Positions 8,598-18,616 of a DNA stretch of 60,427 bases are shown here, one piece after another. The notes under the pieces are model-generated. The model did no database searches and had not been told where the DNA came from. It saw only the letters and a program-made list of their open reading frames with translations. Made by a program: the position numbers and the translations under genes. The DNA lies in assembly GCA_024690605.1 (NCBI GenBank), contig JAILOV010000077.1:1-60427 (forward strand), written 5' to 3'. Source of the DNA: Lachnospiraceae bacterium (GTDB lineage: Bacteria > Bacillota > Clostridia > Lachnospirales > Lachnospiraceae). The stretch's first letter is position 1. The number at the start of each line of letters is the position of its first letter.

Positions 8598-10328
8598 TCA
8601 GTCTTTGAAATAGGAGATCGTCTCCTCCAGCTGGTCGGCCAGCGACTGCAGCTGCGAAGCGGAATCGCTGATCACATTGAAGGTCGCGTTGAGTTCCTGC
8701 ATGGAGGCGTTGGTCTCTTCGGTCGATGCCGCATTCTCTTCGGAGATCGCGGACAGATCCTGGATGATCTCGACCAGATTTCCCTTCGCGGTGTTCAGCG
8801 TCTGCACACGCTCGGAGATCTGGATCGCACTGCTCGAAACATTGTTGACGTTGCCGGCCATGCCCGCGACTTCCTGCTGTGTGGAATCGAGCATCGCGCC
8901 CTGCTGTTCGAAGTTCTCGTTCAGGCGCTTCATGACGTCGATGGAAGCGTCCGCGTCCGCGAGCAGGGTTTCCACGATCGCCTTGATCTCATCCGCGCTC
9001 TTGCGGGACTGATCGGCGAGCTGTCTGATCTCATCCGCGACAACCGCGAAGCCCTTGCCGGCCTCGCCCGCTCTGGCCGCCTCGATCGAAGCGTTCAGGG
9101 ACAGGAGGTTCGTCTGCGACGCGATGTCCATGATCGCCTCGGAGAACTTGGCAATGCCGCGTGCACTCTCATTGGTGGACTGGATCGTCTTGTCGATCTC
9201 ATGCACGGAATCCGTGACCTCTCTGCTCTGTGCGATGAGCTGATCCATGGCTTCCATCGTGCGGTCGCAGGAAAGCTTCATCTCCTGCGCGTAGCTGTCA
9301 AGCTGTCCGACGTTGTCGGTGATCGTCTCGATGTCACGTCCGATGCCGTCCGTGTCGGCTGCTGCCGTCTGCACGCTCTCCGCCTGGGAGACCGCGCCCT
9401 TGGAGACCTCGCCCACCGCCTCGGAAACCTGGCTGGAGGCCGCCGACGCCTGGCCGGAGGAATCCGCCAGATCGTTGCCGCTCACCTTGAGGTTACCGGA
9501 CATCTGCTTTGTCTGGGAAATGATGGAACCGAGCTTGTCGGCAAGTCTCGCCGCGCTCTTGTAGATCACACCGACCTCATCGTTGCCCATTCTGCTCTCG
9601 TCAAACTCGACACGCAGATCGCCGTCTGCGAGCTGGTTGATCTTGTCCGTCGTCTCCTCGAGACCCTTCGAAATGAGCTGCATGATATAGATCGCCAGCG
9701 CCAGCAGCACAAGGCTGATGATGCCGAAGATGATCGCGCTCGTCACGATGGTCCTGGTGTTTTCCTTTTCCAGTGTGGCATGCTCTTCCTTGGCCCACTG
9801 CTCGACGATATCGCCCATATCTCCGAGCGGTTCGCGAACCTTGGAGTACTGCTCGCTCACAGCTTCGAAATCCTCGCCGCCGCTGGTCTTGAGATCGACC
9901 ATGGCGTACCATTTATCCAGCGCACTCTCCGTCTCCTGCATCAGTGCGCCGAAGCTGCTGCTCGATCCGGCAAGCGCCTCGTTGTAGAGACTCGGCACCT
10001 GTTTGGCGATCGCGTCCGCCTGACTCACTCTGTCGCGCACCTGCTGCACGTTCTCTTCGTAATCGGCGACCAGCGAATCAAAATCTCCCTCCGGGATATA
10101 GTCCCTCGCGAGCAGGACCTGCACGACGACCACATCCGCCTGATAGAGATCGCGGTCCGCGTTGATCAGCAGACTGGATGTCTGGAACAGGGTGTCGTAG
10201 TAGACCTCGCTCACCTCATCGGCCGTCTTGCGAATCTCGCTCCCCGCGAAGATCACGAGCACGACAATGCAGATGATGAGCGGCACCGTCAGGATAAGAA
10301 GTTTGAGTTTTACGCTGAGATTCTTCAT
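8598..10328 (-). CDS. Methyl-accepting chemotaxis protein
   Basis: This 576-aa receptor has an N-terminal membrane helix (about residues 8-30), an extracytoplasmic sensor of about 160 residues, a second helix (about 195-215), a HAMP domain and a long coiled-coil signalling domain. The conserved hairpin tip [20 protein letters not shown] is present, and the protein ends in YFKD. It relays an outside signal to CheA/CheW. ATG 10328 follows CATGGAGGAAAG. In-frame codons upstream reach into the promoter and are not used. The sensor contains [11 protein letters not shown], shared with the divergent receptor at 10529, so the two are paralogues. Confidence 0.93.
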   Translation of the reverse strand: MKNLSVKLKLLILTVPLIICIVVLVIFAGSEIRKTADEVSEVYYDTLFQTSSLLINADRDLYQADVVVVQVLLARDYIPEGDFDSLVADYEENVQQVRDRVSQADAIAKQVPSLYNEALAGSSSSFGALMQETESALDKWYAMVDLKTSGGEDFEAVSEQYSKVREPLGDMGDIVEQWAKEEHATLEKENTRTIVTSAIIFGIISLVLLALAIYIMQLISKGLEETTDKINQLADGDLRVEFDESRMGNDEVGVIYKSAARLADKLGSIISQTKQMSGNLKVSGNDLADSSGQASAASSQVSEAVGEVSKGAVSQAESVQTAAADTDGIGRDIETITDNVGQLDSYAQEMKLSCDRTMEAMDQLIAQSREVTDSVHEIDKTIQSTNESARGIAKFSEAIMDIASQTNLLSLNASIEAARAGEAGKGFAVVADEIRQLADQSRKSADEIKAIVETLLADADASIDVMKRLNENFEQQGAMLDSTQQEVAGMAGNVNNVSSSAIQISERVQTLNTAKGNLVEIIQDLSAISEENAASTEETNASMQELNATFNVISDSASQLQSLADQLEETISYFKD

Positions 10329-10407
10329 TGTGCTTTCCTCCATGAACGACCGGGTGCCCCGCGACCGGATCCTGTCCTTGACGGGCACTGTCTCCATACA
10401 GATTCAG

Positions 10408-10436
10408 ATTATACCACAGAGTAGTGCCGATAACAA
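10408..10436 (-). promoter_or_regulatory. Promoter of the minus-strand chemoreceptor gene
   Basis: TTGTTA (10436-10431), a 17-bp spacer, then a perfect TATAAT (10413-10408) on the minus strand. Its -35 box abuts the -35 box of the plus-strand receptor promoter. Confidence 0.75.
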
Positions 10437-10465
10437 TTGTTTTTTCCTGCCACGCATGCTATAAT
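10437..10465 (+). promoter_or_regulatory. Promoter of the plus-strand chemoreceptor gene
   Basis: TTGTTT (10437-10442), a 17-bp spacer, then TATAAT (10460-10465). The two -35 boxes together form AACAATTGTT, a palindrome. A run of nine G (10492-10500) lies in the leader before the AACGGAGGT ribosome binding site. Confidence 0.75.
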
Positions 10466-10528
10466 GGACGCGTATTTGTCTCATTCATCGTGGGGGGGGG
10501 ATTCCCGATTCAACGGAGGTCAGTTGCC

Positions 10529-12283
10529 ATGAAAAAAAAGCATGCTCAGGCGGGCGGTCTGCAGATGAGGACAGTTCTTCTCCTTCTGATCCTCTCTCTC
10601 ATTGCCGCTCTCGTCGTTTCCATCGTCTTCTTTTCCGGGAGACTCAAGCGCATCGAGGAAGAGGATGAGGCGCTCTATATGGAAACGCTCTATCAGGTGA
10701 GCACCACGCTGATCAACGCGGATCGTGATCTTTACCAGGCGATGCTGGCAGCGACGGAATTCACCATGTACACCGGATCGAAATATGATCAGAATTCCCT
10801 GTCCGGCATGCTCGCGGACTACAAGAGCAACAGTCAGCAGGCCATCGACAATGTCAACCGGGCTTCCCAGATCGCGCAGGCCAATCCCGCGCTCTTTACC
10901 GGCACGCCCGCGCCCTCCGGCCTCACCTACGAGGAACTCGCCGGCAGATTCAATGCATCCTTCAAAAACTGGCAGGGGGCATATGATATGGAAAATCACT
11001 CCGGCAGCTTCAGCACCTTTATCGCCTGCTTTGAATCCACGCGTGCCTATTTAAGCGACATGACGGACATCACGGAAGCCTGGGCCGACGCACAGGTGCA
11101 GAAAAAATCGGCGGAACTGAACCGCACGATCCTGGTGACCGGTGTCACCTTTGCCATCATCGCCGTTGTGCTCTTTGTGCTCTCGATCCTCGTCTCCGGC
11201 ATGATATCGAAGAGCATCCGCACAGTCTCCGATTCCATCACCGTTCTCTCCGGCGGCGACTTTGTCACACCGGTCAATGTAAAGACCTTTATCCGGGATT
11301 TCAATGAGATCGCACTGTCCCTCAATGACATGCGCGAGCGTCTGCGTGACGCCCTGATCCGTGTCATCGGTCATGCGGACAATGTCAATGTCCGTGCGGA
11401 AAACACCAAGGCGCGGATCTCCGATTCGCAGCGGACCACCAACGATATCACCAACGCCGTCGGCGAGCTGGCGCAGGGCGCCACCATGATGGCGCAGGAT
11501 GTCCAGTCCACCACGGAGATCACCGTCAACATCGGTTCGTCGGTCGATCAGGTGCTGGAAGCCGCCAACAGCAATCTGGAAAAAGGGCGCACGGTCTATG
11601 AGAATTCCACGCAGGTGTCCGATCAGCTCGAGGAGCTTCGGCGCACAGATGAGGAAACGGATCGCATGGCCGGCGAGGTCGCGGAATCCGTGAACCAGAC
11701 CTCAGAGGTTGTGCAGAGCATCACCAAGGCGGCGCGTGCGATCATCTCCATCGCCTCGCAGACCAACATGCTCGCCCTGAACGCCTCCATCGAAGCGGCC
11801 CGTGCGGGAGAGGCCGGCAAGGGCTTTGTCGTCGTCGCCAACAACATCAAGGATCTCGCCGCCGATTCCAACCATGCGGCTGAGCAGATCACCTCCATGC
11901 TCAGCACCATCACCGAGCTTTCCGACAAGAACAAGGATCTGACGGCCAGCATCAAGGAAGCGACCGGCAACGAAACAGCGGCGCTGCAGGAGATGGTGTC
12001 CGCCTTCTCGCGCATGCAGTCGCTCCTGCTCGAGACCGAGGAGGGCAACCGGCAGATCGTCTCGCTCGTCGAATCACTCACCACAGACAAGAACAGCATC
12101 ATGAGCTCGGTCGAGTCGCTCTCCTCCGTTTCCGAGGAGAACGCGGCCTCCACGCAGGAAACGAGCGCGAGCCTCACACAGCTGGACAGCAATATGGAAT
12201 CGGTGGTCGAACAGGCGGAGAGCCTGCAACAGATCGCTTCGGAACTCGAAGAAAACGTGCGTTTCTTCAAGGTGCGGGAATAA
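10529..12283 (+). CDS. Methyl-accepting chemotaxis protein (divergent paralogue)
   Basis: This 584-aa receptor has a membrane helix at about residues 14-36, a sensor of about 170 residues, a second helix (about 205-230), a HAMP domain and a signalling coiled coil with [20 protein letters not shown]. It ends FFKVRE. It starts at ATG 10529 behind ACGGAGGT; the frame is open upstream, but that lies before the promoter. The sensor repeats the [11 protein letters not shown] block of its neighbour, while the signalling domains differ more, for example [13 protein letters not shown] against VVADEIRQLADQS. The pair probably senses related ligands with different output tuning. Confidence 0.93.
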   Translation: MKKKHAQAGGLQMRTVLLLLILSLIAALVVSIVFFSGRLKRIEEEDEALYMETLYQVSTTLINADRDLYQAMLAATEFTMYTGSKYDQNSLSGMLADYKSNSQQAIDNVNRASQIAQANPALFTGTPAPSGLTYEELAGRFNASFKNWQGAYDMENHSGSFSTFIACFESTRAYLSDMTDITEAWADAQVQKKSAELNRTILVTGVTFAIIAVVLFVLSILVSGMISKSIRTVSDSITVLSGGDFVTPVNVKTFIRDFNEIALSLNDMRERLRDALIRVIGHADNVNVRAENTKARISDSQRTTNDITNAVGELAQGATMMAQDVQSTTEITVNIGSSVDQVLEAANSNLEKGRTVYENSTQVSDQLEELRRTDEETDRMAGEVAESVNQTSEVVQSITKAARAIISIASQTNMLALNASIEAARAGEAGKGFVVVANNIKDLAADSNHAAEQITSMLSTITELSDKNKDLTASIKEATGNETAALQEMVSAFSRMQSLLLETEEGNRQIVSLVESLTTDKNSIMSSVESLSSVSEENAASTQETSASLTQLDSNMESVVEQAESLQQIASELEENVRFFKVRE

Positions 12284-12315
12284 GCCCGATCACAGCCGCG
12301 TAACCGGTCCCTTTT

Positions 12316-12747
12316 CTACAGGGTCGGCGGTTTTTCGGGGACCAGACGCCCGCCCTCGGCATGCGTCACGATGAATACCGGATCTCTTTCCTCTGCCCCG
12401 TTCAGTGCCGCGGCATCCGTGAGTCTTTCCGACAGGATCGTGCGGATCGTCTGCGCGGGCAGGAGAAAGATGATCCGCACCTCTCTTTCCTCGTCCTGAT
12501 ACAGCACGCGGAAATTACCGAGGAGCGCATCAAAAGCCGCCAGGATCCTGGCGGTTTTTCTTCTGCTCTCCTCCGCATCCGCCGCACTTTCCTCCGCAAA
12601 ATCCGGGATGATCACCGGATTCTTTTCCGGAAAGAGCTTTCCGGCAGCCTCGACCGCCCCGGCGGAGGGGTCCGTATACACCCTGTCCGTCTGCAGGGAA
12701 AAGTCTTCGCCTGCCGCGTTATTGCCGATAAAAGTCAGGATCAGCAT
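12316..12747 (-). CDS. Small protein of unknown function
   Basis: This 143-aa protein is not recognised. It begins MLILTFIGNNAAG, has an acidic middle (DFAEESAADAEESRRK) and no membrane segment. A GGGGGTT purine run precedes ATG 12747. It is the last gene of the long minus-strand block, 40 bp after galE, and converges on the plus-strand chemoreceptor. It is likely a real gene given the position and sensible start, but nothing in it suggests a function. Confidence 0.55.
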   Translation of the reverse strand: MLILTFIGNNAAGEDFSLQTDRVYTDPSAGAVEAAGKLFPEKNPVIIPDFAEESAADAEESRRKTARILAAFDALLGNFRVLYQDEEREVRIIFLLPAQTIRTILSERLTDAAALNGAEERDPVFIVTHAEGGRLVPEKPPTL

Positions 12748-12787
12748 CTCAACCCCCGTGGCCGATCATCATCCGGCCGTCCCCCTG

Positions 12788-13762
12788 TCAATACGTAGCG
12801 TGCTCGTGCCAGTTCCAGGCATGCCGCACGATCGTGTCGATATCACCGTACACCGGCTGCCAGCCGAGCCGCTTCGCGGCCTTCTCTCTGCTCCCGACCA
12901 GCTTTGCCGGATCGCCGGGGCGCCTGTCCGCAAGCGTCACCTGAAAATCTCTGCCGGTCACGCGCTTTACGGAATTGATCACCTCGAGCACCGAAGTGCC
13001 CGCCTCATTGCCGAGATTGAAGAAATCGCTCTCCCCGCCCTGCTCCAGATGATGCAGCGCCAGAAGATGCGCCGATGCCAGATCGGTCACATGGATATAA
13101 TCCCGGATGCAGCTGCCGTCCGGCGTGTCATAGTCCGTTCCGAAGACCCGGATCTCCGGCCGTTTTCCGCTTGCCGCATCCAGCACCAGCGGGATGATGT
13201 GCGTCTCCGGATCGTGGCTCTCACCGATCTCGCCGTCCGGATCCGCCCCCGCGGCATTGAAATATCGCAGCACAACGAACTCCAGTCCGTAGGCGGTGTG
13301 ATAATCCCGGAAGATCCGCTCCATCATCAGCTTGGTCGCCCCGTAGGGATTGATCGGATGCTGCGGCATGTCCTCCGTGATCGGCACGCGCTCCGGCTCC
13401 CCATAGGTCGCGCAGGTCGAGGAAAAGATGATCCGCTTACATCCGTGTCTGCGCATGACGCTGAGAAGATGCAGCGTGTTGACCACGTTGTTGTAGTAGT
13501 ACTTCTCCGGTTCCTCCACGCTCTCCCCGACATAGGCGTAAGCCGCGAAATGAAAGACCGCATCGATCTTGTGCTCCCGAAAGACCGCATCGATCTCCTC
13601 CTCGTTCTTCAGATCGCCCTGCACAAAGGTCCCCCACTTCACGGCCTCCCTGTGTCCGTAGACCAGGTTGTCAAAAACGATCGTCTCATAGCCCTGCCTG
13701 TTCAGTTCCTTGTTGATGTGCGAGCCGATGTATCCCGCACCGCCGCAGACCAGAATAGCCAT
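12788..13762 (-). CDS. galE: UDP-glucose 4-epimerase
   Basis: This 324-aa protein is an extended short-chain dehydrogenase. It carries the NAD-binding GGAGYIGSH at the N-terminus, STCATYG, and the catalytic YGATK (Tyr-x-x-x-Lys). It interconverts UDP-glucose and UDP-galactose (Leloir pathway, sugar-nucleotide supply for envelope glycans). I start at ATG 13762 (MAILVCGGAGYIGS), spaced correctly from AAAGGAG. A GTG two codons upstream overlaps that site. It follows rlmN by 14 bp. Confidence 0.94.
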   Translation of the reverse strand: MAILVCGGAGYIGSHINKELNRQGYETIVFDNLVYGHREAVKWGTFVQGDLKNEEEIDAVFREHKIDAVFHFAAYAYVGESVEEPEKYYYNNVVNTLHLLSVMRRHGCKRIIFSSTCATYGEPERVPITEDMPQHPINPYGATKLMMERIFRDYHTAYGLEFVVLRYFNAAGADPDGEIGESHDPETHIIPLVLDAASGKRPEIRVFGTDYDTPDGSCIRDYIHVTDLASAHLLALHHLEQGGESDFFNLGNEAGTSVLEVINSVKRVTGRDFQVTLADRRPGDPAKLVGSREKAAKRLGWQPVYGDIDTIVRHAWNWHEHATY

Positions 13763-13776
13763 AGTCACTCCTTTCT

Positions 13777-14868
13777 TTACAGATCTCCAATGGGTTTTTC
13801 ACCCTGCATCACCCGTTTTCTGAGCTGCCCGCAGGCACCGTCGATATCGCGGCCGAGCGTGCGCCGGATCGTCGCCTCCGCACCGTTTTCCTTAAGGGCC
13901 TCCTGAAAACGCCGCACACTCTCGCCGGACGGTTCCTTCAGACCGCTTTCCGTCACCGGATTGACCGGGATCAGATTGACGACACCGTTATATGCCCGAA
14001 TGCGCTCCGCCAGCTCCCTGGCATGTTCGGGGCTGTCATTGATCCCGCGGACCAGCGCATATTCCCAGGTGAGCCGCCTCCCGGTCGCGGCGAAATAGTC
14101 CCCGCAGGCCGCGAGCACCTCGTCCATCCCATATTTCCGTGCGATCGGCATCAGGGTCTTCCGGATCTCATCGTTCGGTGCATGGAGGGATAACGCGAGG
14201 TTCACGGGGATCCCCTCCCCGGCGAGCCGCCGGATCCCCGGCACGATCCCGCAGGTCGAGACCGTCATGTTCCGGAAGGAAAGGTGTTTGCCCTTTTCGT
14301 CGGCGAGAAGCCGGAAAAAGCGGATGACCGCGTCGTAGTTTTCCATCGGCTCACCGCTTCCCATGACGACCACGTGGGAAACGCGCTCGCCTTTTCCCAG
14401 TTCCCGTTCGATTGCGTAGACCTGCGCCAGCATCTCCCCGGCGGTGAGATCACGGGCCACCCCGTTCACCGTCGATGCGCAGAATCTGCATCCCATGCGG
14501 CAACCCGCCTGCGAGGAGACGCAGACGCTGTTGCCGAACCGGTAGCGCATGAGCACGCTCTCGATGAGATTCCCGTCGGAAAGAGCGAAGAGGTATTTCC
14601 GCGTCCCGTCGATCCTGGATTCCTGCATGCGCTCCACCCGCACATCGTTCAGCGGAGCTTCCCGCTTCAGCTTCTCCCGGAGGTTCTTCGACAGATTCGT
14701 CATCTCCTCCCAGGAGAACGCGCCCTTCTCATGGATCCAGGAGAAGACCTGCTTCGCGCGAAAGGCAGGCTCCCCGAGATCCGCAAAAAAGTCGGAGAGT
14801 TCAGACCCTGTCATCGAACGGAGATCGGCAGTCTCCGTGTTCTTCTTTTTGTCCATCACATCATTCAT
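13777..14868 (-). CDS. rlmN: 23S rRNA (adenine-2503-C2)/tRNA methyltransferase RlmN
   Basis: This 363-aa radical SAM methylase has the iron-sulfur cluster motif CRMGCRFC (CxxxCxxC) near residue 120. The second catalytic cysteine lies in GACGQLR near the C-terminus. It methylates C2 of A2503 in 23S rRNA and A37 in some tRNAs. Its ATG overlaps the rsmB stop (ATGA), so the two rRNA methylases are translationally coupled. Confidence 0.96.
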   Translation of the reverse strand: MNDVMDKKKNTETADLRSMTGSELSDFFADLGEPAFRAKQVFSWIHEKGAFSWEEMTNLSKNLREKLKREAPLNDVRVERMQESRIDGTRKYLFALSDGNLIESVLMRYRFGNSVCVSSQAGCRMGCRFCASTVNGVARDLTAGEMLAQVYAIERELGKGERVSHVVVMGSGEPMENYDAVIRFFRLLADEKGKHLSFRNMTVSTCGIVPGIRRLAGEGIPVNLALSLHAPNDEIRKTLMPIARKYGMDEVLAACGDYFAATGRRLTWEYALVRGINDSPEHARELAERIRAYNGVVNLIPVNPVTESGLKEPSGESVRRFQEALKENGAEATIRRTLGRDIDGACGQLRKRVMQGEKPIGDL

Positions 14869-16277
14869 GCCGGATCATCAGCGGCTTTTTTCCGCATCCT
14901 TGCGATAAAGAAGCCGTCCGTTTCGTTCACACCCGGCAGAAGCTGCAGGCATCCGTCGCGCACCTGGGAGCGGACGGCACCGGCGATCCCGGCATCCAGC
15001 CAGGGCTCGGTCGCAAACGGGTGCGCGCCGGTGAACCACCGGACATTGTCCTCGTTTTCCGCGCGGCTGATCGTGCAGGTGCTGTAGATGAGCACGCCGC
15101 CCGGCCGCACATAGCGCGCCGCGTTTTCAAGGATCGACCGCTGCAGCGCGACAAGCGCGTCGGTCTGCGTAGAACAGGCTCTGTACTTGATCTCTGGCTT
15201 GCGCCCGATCACGCCGAAACCGGAACAGGGCAGGTCGCAGAACACCGTGTCAAACTGTTCCTCCGACGCCGGGTCAAAGACCGTCGCGTCACGGACCTCG
15301 ATCCGCATGCCGGAGAGCCGCATCCGCTCCGCGTTTTCCTTAAGGAGCGCACATTTCTCCTCCGACACGTCCCGCGCGGTCAGCTGCGACGCGTCACGGA
15401 GCAGCGCAGCCGCATACATCGCCTTTCCGCCCGGAGCCGCGCAGATATCGAGCACCCGGTCAGCCGGTTTTAATCCCGCCGCCGCGACCGTCAGGGCACT
15501 GGCCGCATCCTGCACAGTGAAAAGTCCGTCCGCAAATCCGGGAAGCATGCGGACATCGCCGGGTTCCCCGACCAACAGCAGCGCGGGCATCGCCGGATGA
15601 TGCCGGACACTCCCGACCGCTTCCGTGAGTGCCCGTTCCCATTCCGCGTACCGCGCCTCATCAGCAAACAGCCGCGGATCCGGCCGCAGACAGACCGGCC
15701 GCTTCTGCAGAAAAGCCGCACAGATCCGTGCCGTCTGCTCCCTGCCTCTCTCCTTTTTGAAAAGCCGGCACAGATATTGCGGAACGGAAAAACGTTCGCC
15801 GACAGGCGTTTCGGGATTGTCAAGCCGGGCGAGGATCGACTCCCTCTCCCGGGTGATCCGCCGTAACACCGCGTTGACAAAGCCCGCGATCTTCAACGGC
15901 ATCCTCTCCTTTACGAGCTTCACCGATTCATCCACCGCCGCGGATGCCGGCACACCGTCAAGCCACAGGATCTGATAGGCGCCCATGCGGATGGCGCAGC
16001 GCACGACAGGCTTCATCCGCCTTGTTCTGACGGAGGCGATCCGGTCGATCACGGCATCCAGCGTGATCTGCCGCTCCACCGTGCCGACCGCCAGTTCCTT
16101 GACGAAAGCGCGGTCCCGTACAGACAAGGACGCCCCCGCCTTCGCGAGCGCGTCCTTCAGCAGCATGGAAATGTCACTGCCGTGGAGCTCCCGTTCTTCA
16201 AGAAGCTGCAGCGCAACTTCCCGGGGATTCTTTTCTCCTGCTTCAACAGTTTTTCTTTCCTGACTGTGTTCTACCAT
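14865..16277 (-). CDS. rsmB: 16S rRNA (cytosine-967-C5)-methyltransferase RsmB
   Basis: This is a protein of about 470 residues with an N-terminal NusB-like RNA-binding domain (about 20-160) and a C-terminal SAM-dependent methylase. The methylase carries the motif DICAAPGGKAMYA, the catalytic-loop DLPCSGFG, and YSTCTI. It methylates C967 of 16S rRNA. I placed the start at ATG 16277; a GTG at 16340 gives 21 more unconserved residues. Neither start has a clear ribosome binding site, so the start is uncertain. Four-base overlap with rlmN. Confidence 0.93.
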   Translation of the reverse strand: MVEHSQERKTVEAGEKNPREVALQLLEERELHGSDISMLLKDALAKAGASLSVRDRAFVKELAVGTVERQITLDAVIDRIASVRTRRMKPVVRCAIRMGAYQILWLDGVPASAAVDESVKLVKERMPLKIAGFVNAVLRRITRERESILARLDNPETPVGERFSVPQYLCRLFKKERGREQTARICAAFLQKRPVCLRPDPRLFADEARYAEWERALTEAVGSVRHHPAMPALLLVGEPGDVRMLPGFADGLFTVQDAASALTVAAAGLKPADRVLDICAAPGGKAMYAAALLRDASQLTARDVSEEKCALLKENAERMRLSGMRIEVRDATVFDPASEEQFDTVFCDLPCSGFGVIGRKPEIKYRACSTQTDALVALQRSILENAARYVRPGGVLIYSTCTISRAENEDNVRWFTGAHPFATEPWLDAGIAGAVRSQVRDGCLQLLPGVNETDGFFIARMRKKAADDPA

Positions 16278-16346
16278 AAATCCACTGAATGCCTCTGATA
16301 ATGGAAGTTCTGCCGACGGCCACCAAATGGTATTGATCACTCGCCC

Positions 16347-17081
16347 TTAGTCCCTGCTCCGGGAATTCCCCCGCACGATGAGCAGCAGCCGCAACAGCTG
16401 CAGGATTGAGGATGCCGCAGCCGCCACATAGGTCATGGCCGCCGCATCCAACATGCTTTTCGCCATGCCGCCCTCTTCGGTACCGAGGATCCCGTAGTCG
16501 CCGAGCATCACGAGCGCGCGTCGCGAAGCGTCGAATTCCACCGGCAGCGTCACGATCTGGAAGAGCACACCCGCCGCAAAGGCAATGACACCGATCCGCG
16601 CGACGAACATGCCGATCTCCCCGCCGCCGCGCAGCATGCCGGCGAGAAGCAGACCGATGAAGATCATCGGGAAGCCGAGCTTCGATCCGATGTTGGCGAC
16701 CGGCACAAGCGCCGAGCGGATGTTTAACGGCAGGTATCCCGTCTGATGCTGCATCACATGCCCGCACTCATGCGCTGCGACACTGACCGCGGCGATGCTC
16801 GTGCCGGCGTAGACCTCCTGGGAGAGATTGACCACCTGTTTGGACGGATCATAGTGATCCGACAGTTCTCCCGGGACCTGCCTGACCTGCACGTCGCTGA
16901 TCCCGTTCTGCATGAGGATGCGGTGAGCCACCTCGGCGCCCGTCATGCCGGAAGCCGCGCGCACGCGGCTGTATTTATGAAAGGCACTCTTGACTCTGGC
17001 GCTCGCGACCAGGCACAGGACCGCGCCGATCGCCACCAGGATATAGGTCGGATCCATATAGTATCCTGTCATTCCGTACAT
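16347..17081 (-). CDS. Zinc metallopeptidase, YugP family (membrane)
   Basis: This 244-aa membrane protein has an N-terminal helix and further helices after residue 140. The zinc-binding HECGH is near residue 117, followed by MQHQTGY. It belongs to the neutral zinc metallopeptidase family PF04298 (B. subtilis YugP), whose substrate is unknown. It lies between fmt and rsmB, a common place for it in Clostridia and Bacilli. Confidence 0.93.
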   Translation of the reverse strand: MYGMTGYYMDPTYILVAIGAVLCLVASARVKSAFHKYSRVRAASGMTGAEVAHRILMQNGISDVQVRQVPGELSDHYDPSKQVVNLSQEVYAGTSIAAVSVAAHECGHVMQHQTGYLPLNIRSALVPVANIGSKLGFPMIFIGLLLAGMLRGGGEIGMFVARIGVIAFAAGVLFQIVTLPVEFDASRRALVMLGDYGILGTEEGGMAKSMLDAAAMTYVAAAASSILQLLRLLLIVRGNSRSRD

Positions 17082-17096
17082 CTCTCCACCTTCTTT

Positions 17097-18098
17097 CTAC
17101 ACAAACAGCAGTCCCGCTTCCGCCTGAAATCCCAGAAGGAAATCATGAACGGACATGCGTTTCTTGCCCTCCAGCTGCACCGCCAACACCCGCAGGCATC
17201 CGCTTCCGCAGGCGACAAAAAAGGATTTGCCGTTCTCCACAGTCAGCACGCGGCCGGGAACCGCTTCGCCGTTGTCGGGCCATTCTACACACCTGTCCGC
17301 CGGATCGATCCGCCCCCCGTCCGCTTCACCGGACACGGTCAGTTTCCATGCTTCCGCCTGCCAGATCTTGATGAGCCGCCCGTCGGGGAGTCTGGTAAAA
17401 GCGGAGGGCCAGGGACTCGCCGCCCGGATCTGCCGTTCAATGGATTCCGCGCTCTGATGCCAGCGGATCAATCCCATTTCCTTGCCGATCGGATGCGTCA
17501 GCGTCACCTGCGTCTCATCCTGCTTCACCGGCGTGAGTTCCCCGGCCTCGATCATCGGGAGCGCTTTCACGATCAGCGAAGCGCCGAGCGCGCTCAATTT
17601 GTCAAAGAGCCCGCCGGCTGTCTCATCCTTTGCAATGGGGCATTCCTCCTGCAGCAGGATATCACCGGTATCGACGCCGGCATCCATCCGCATGATCGTG
17701 ACACCGGTCACCGTCATCCCGTCGAGGATTGCCTGCTGGATCGGCGAGGAACCGCGATAGCGCGGCAGGAGCGACGCGTGGATGTTCACGCAGCCGAGAC
17801 GCGGCACGTTAAGATCCTCTTCCGACAGGATCTGCCCGAAAGCGGCGACGACACCGATGTCCGCATCCGCTTCACGCAGCCTCTCCACCGCCTCCGGATC
17901 CCGGATCCTCTTCGGCTGGAAAACCGGCAGCTCAAGCTCCAGCGCCAGCGTCTTCACCGCGGAAAACACGACCTTGCCGCCGCGCCCCACCGGTTTGTCC
18001 GGCTTGGTCACGACCAGCGCGATCTCGTGCCCCGCTTCATGGATCGCTTTCAGTGCCGCCGCCGCATAGTCCGGCGTGCCCATAAAGATGATCCTCAT
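17097..18098 (-). CDS. fmt: Methionyl-tRNA formyltransferase
   Basis: This 333-aa protein starts MRIIFMGTPDYA. It has the formyl-binding HASLLPRYRGSSPIQ segment near residues 108-122 and the catalytic-loop aspartate in DAGVDTGDI. It is normal length, with the C-terminal tRNA-binding OB domain. It formylates initiator Met-tRNA using 10-formyltetrahydrofolate. It overlaps def by four bases, the usual pairing of formylation and deformylation. Confidence 0.96.
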   Translation of the reverse strand: MRIIFMGTPDYAAAALKAIHEAGHEIALVVTKPDKPVGRGGKVVFSAVKTLALELELPVFQPKRIRDPEAVERLREADADIGVVAAFGQILSEEDLNVPRLGCVNIHASLLPRYRGSSPIQQAILDGMTVTGVTIMRMDAGVDTGDILLQEECPIAKDETAGGLFDKLSALGASLIVKALPMIEAGELTPVKQDETQVTLTHPIGKEMGLIRWHQSAESIERQIRAASPWPSAFTRLPDGRLIKIWQAEAWKLTVSGEADGGRIDPADRCVEWPDNGEAVPGRVLTVENGKSFFVACGSGCLRVLAVQLEGKKRMSVHDFLLGFQAEAGLLFV

Positions 18099-18598
18099 GA
18101 TTCCGTTTCCTCTTCAAGCTCGATATCCTCGTTGTTCACGAGCTCACCCTCGACCAGTTCCACATACATATGCCCGTTCAGGTGATCCACCTCGTGGCAG
18201 ATCGCGCGGGCCAGAAGCTCCTCCGCTTCCAGTTCGAACGGCTGCATTTTCTTATCGAGCGCACGCACCTTCACATGGTTCGGCCGCTTCACGATACCGC
18301 TCTTGCCCGGAAGTGACAGGCAGCCTTCATAACCCTCCTGCTCTCCGTCCTCTTCGATGATCTCCGGATTGATGAAGACGTAGGGGCAGGGCTCCTCGTC
18401 ACCGCCCGCCACATCGATCACGCAGACGCGCTTGAGCACACCCACCTGCGGCGCGGCCAGACCGACACCGCCGGCGTCATACATCGTGTCGAGCATATCA
18501 CCGATGAGAAGCGCAAGCCCCGGCGTGAGGTGCTTCACCTCCTTGCAAGGCTTTTCCAGGATCTCATCCCCGTATTCCCTGATCGTTCTGAGTGCCAT
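18095..18598 (-). CDS. def: Peptide deformylase
   Basis: This 167-aa protein contains all three deformylase motifs: GVGLAAPQVG (about residue 44), EGCLSLPG (about 92) and the metal-binding HEVDHLNG (about 135). It removes the formyl group from new protein N-termini. The C-terminus is a short acidic tail. It follows priA and overlaps fmt. Confidence 0.97.
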   Translation of the reverse strand: MALRTIREYGDEILEKPCKEVKHLTPGLALLIGDMLDTMYDAGGVGLAAPQVGVLKRVCVIDVAGGDEEPCPYVFINPEIIEEDGEQEGYEGCLSLPGKSGIVKRPNHVKVRALDKKMQPFELEAEELLARAICHEVDHLNGHMYVELVEGELVNNEDIELEEETES

Positions 18599-18616
18599 GT
18601 TGTCCTCCCTTTTTCA

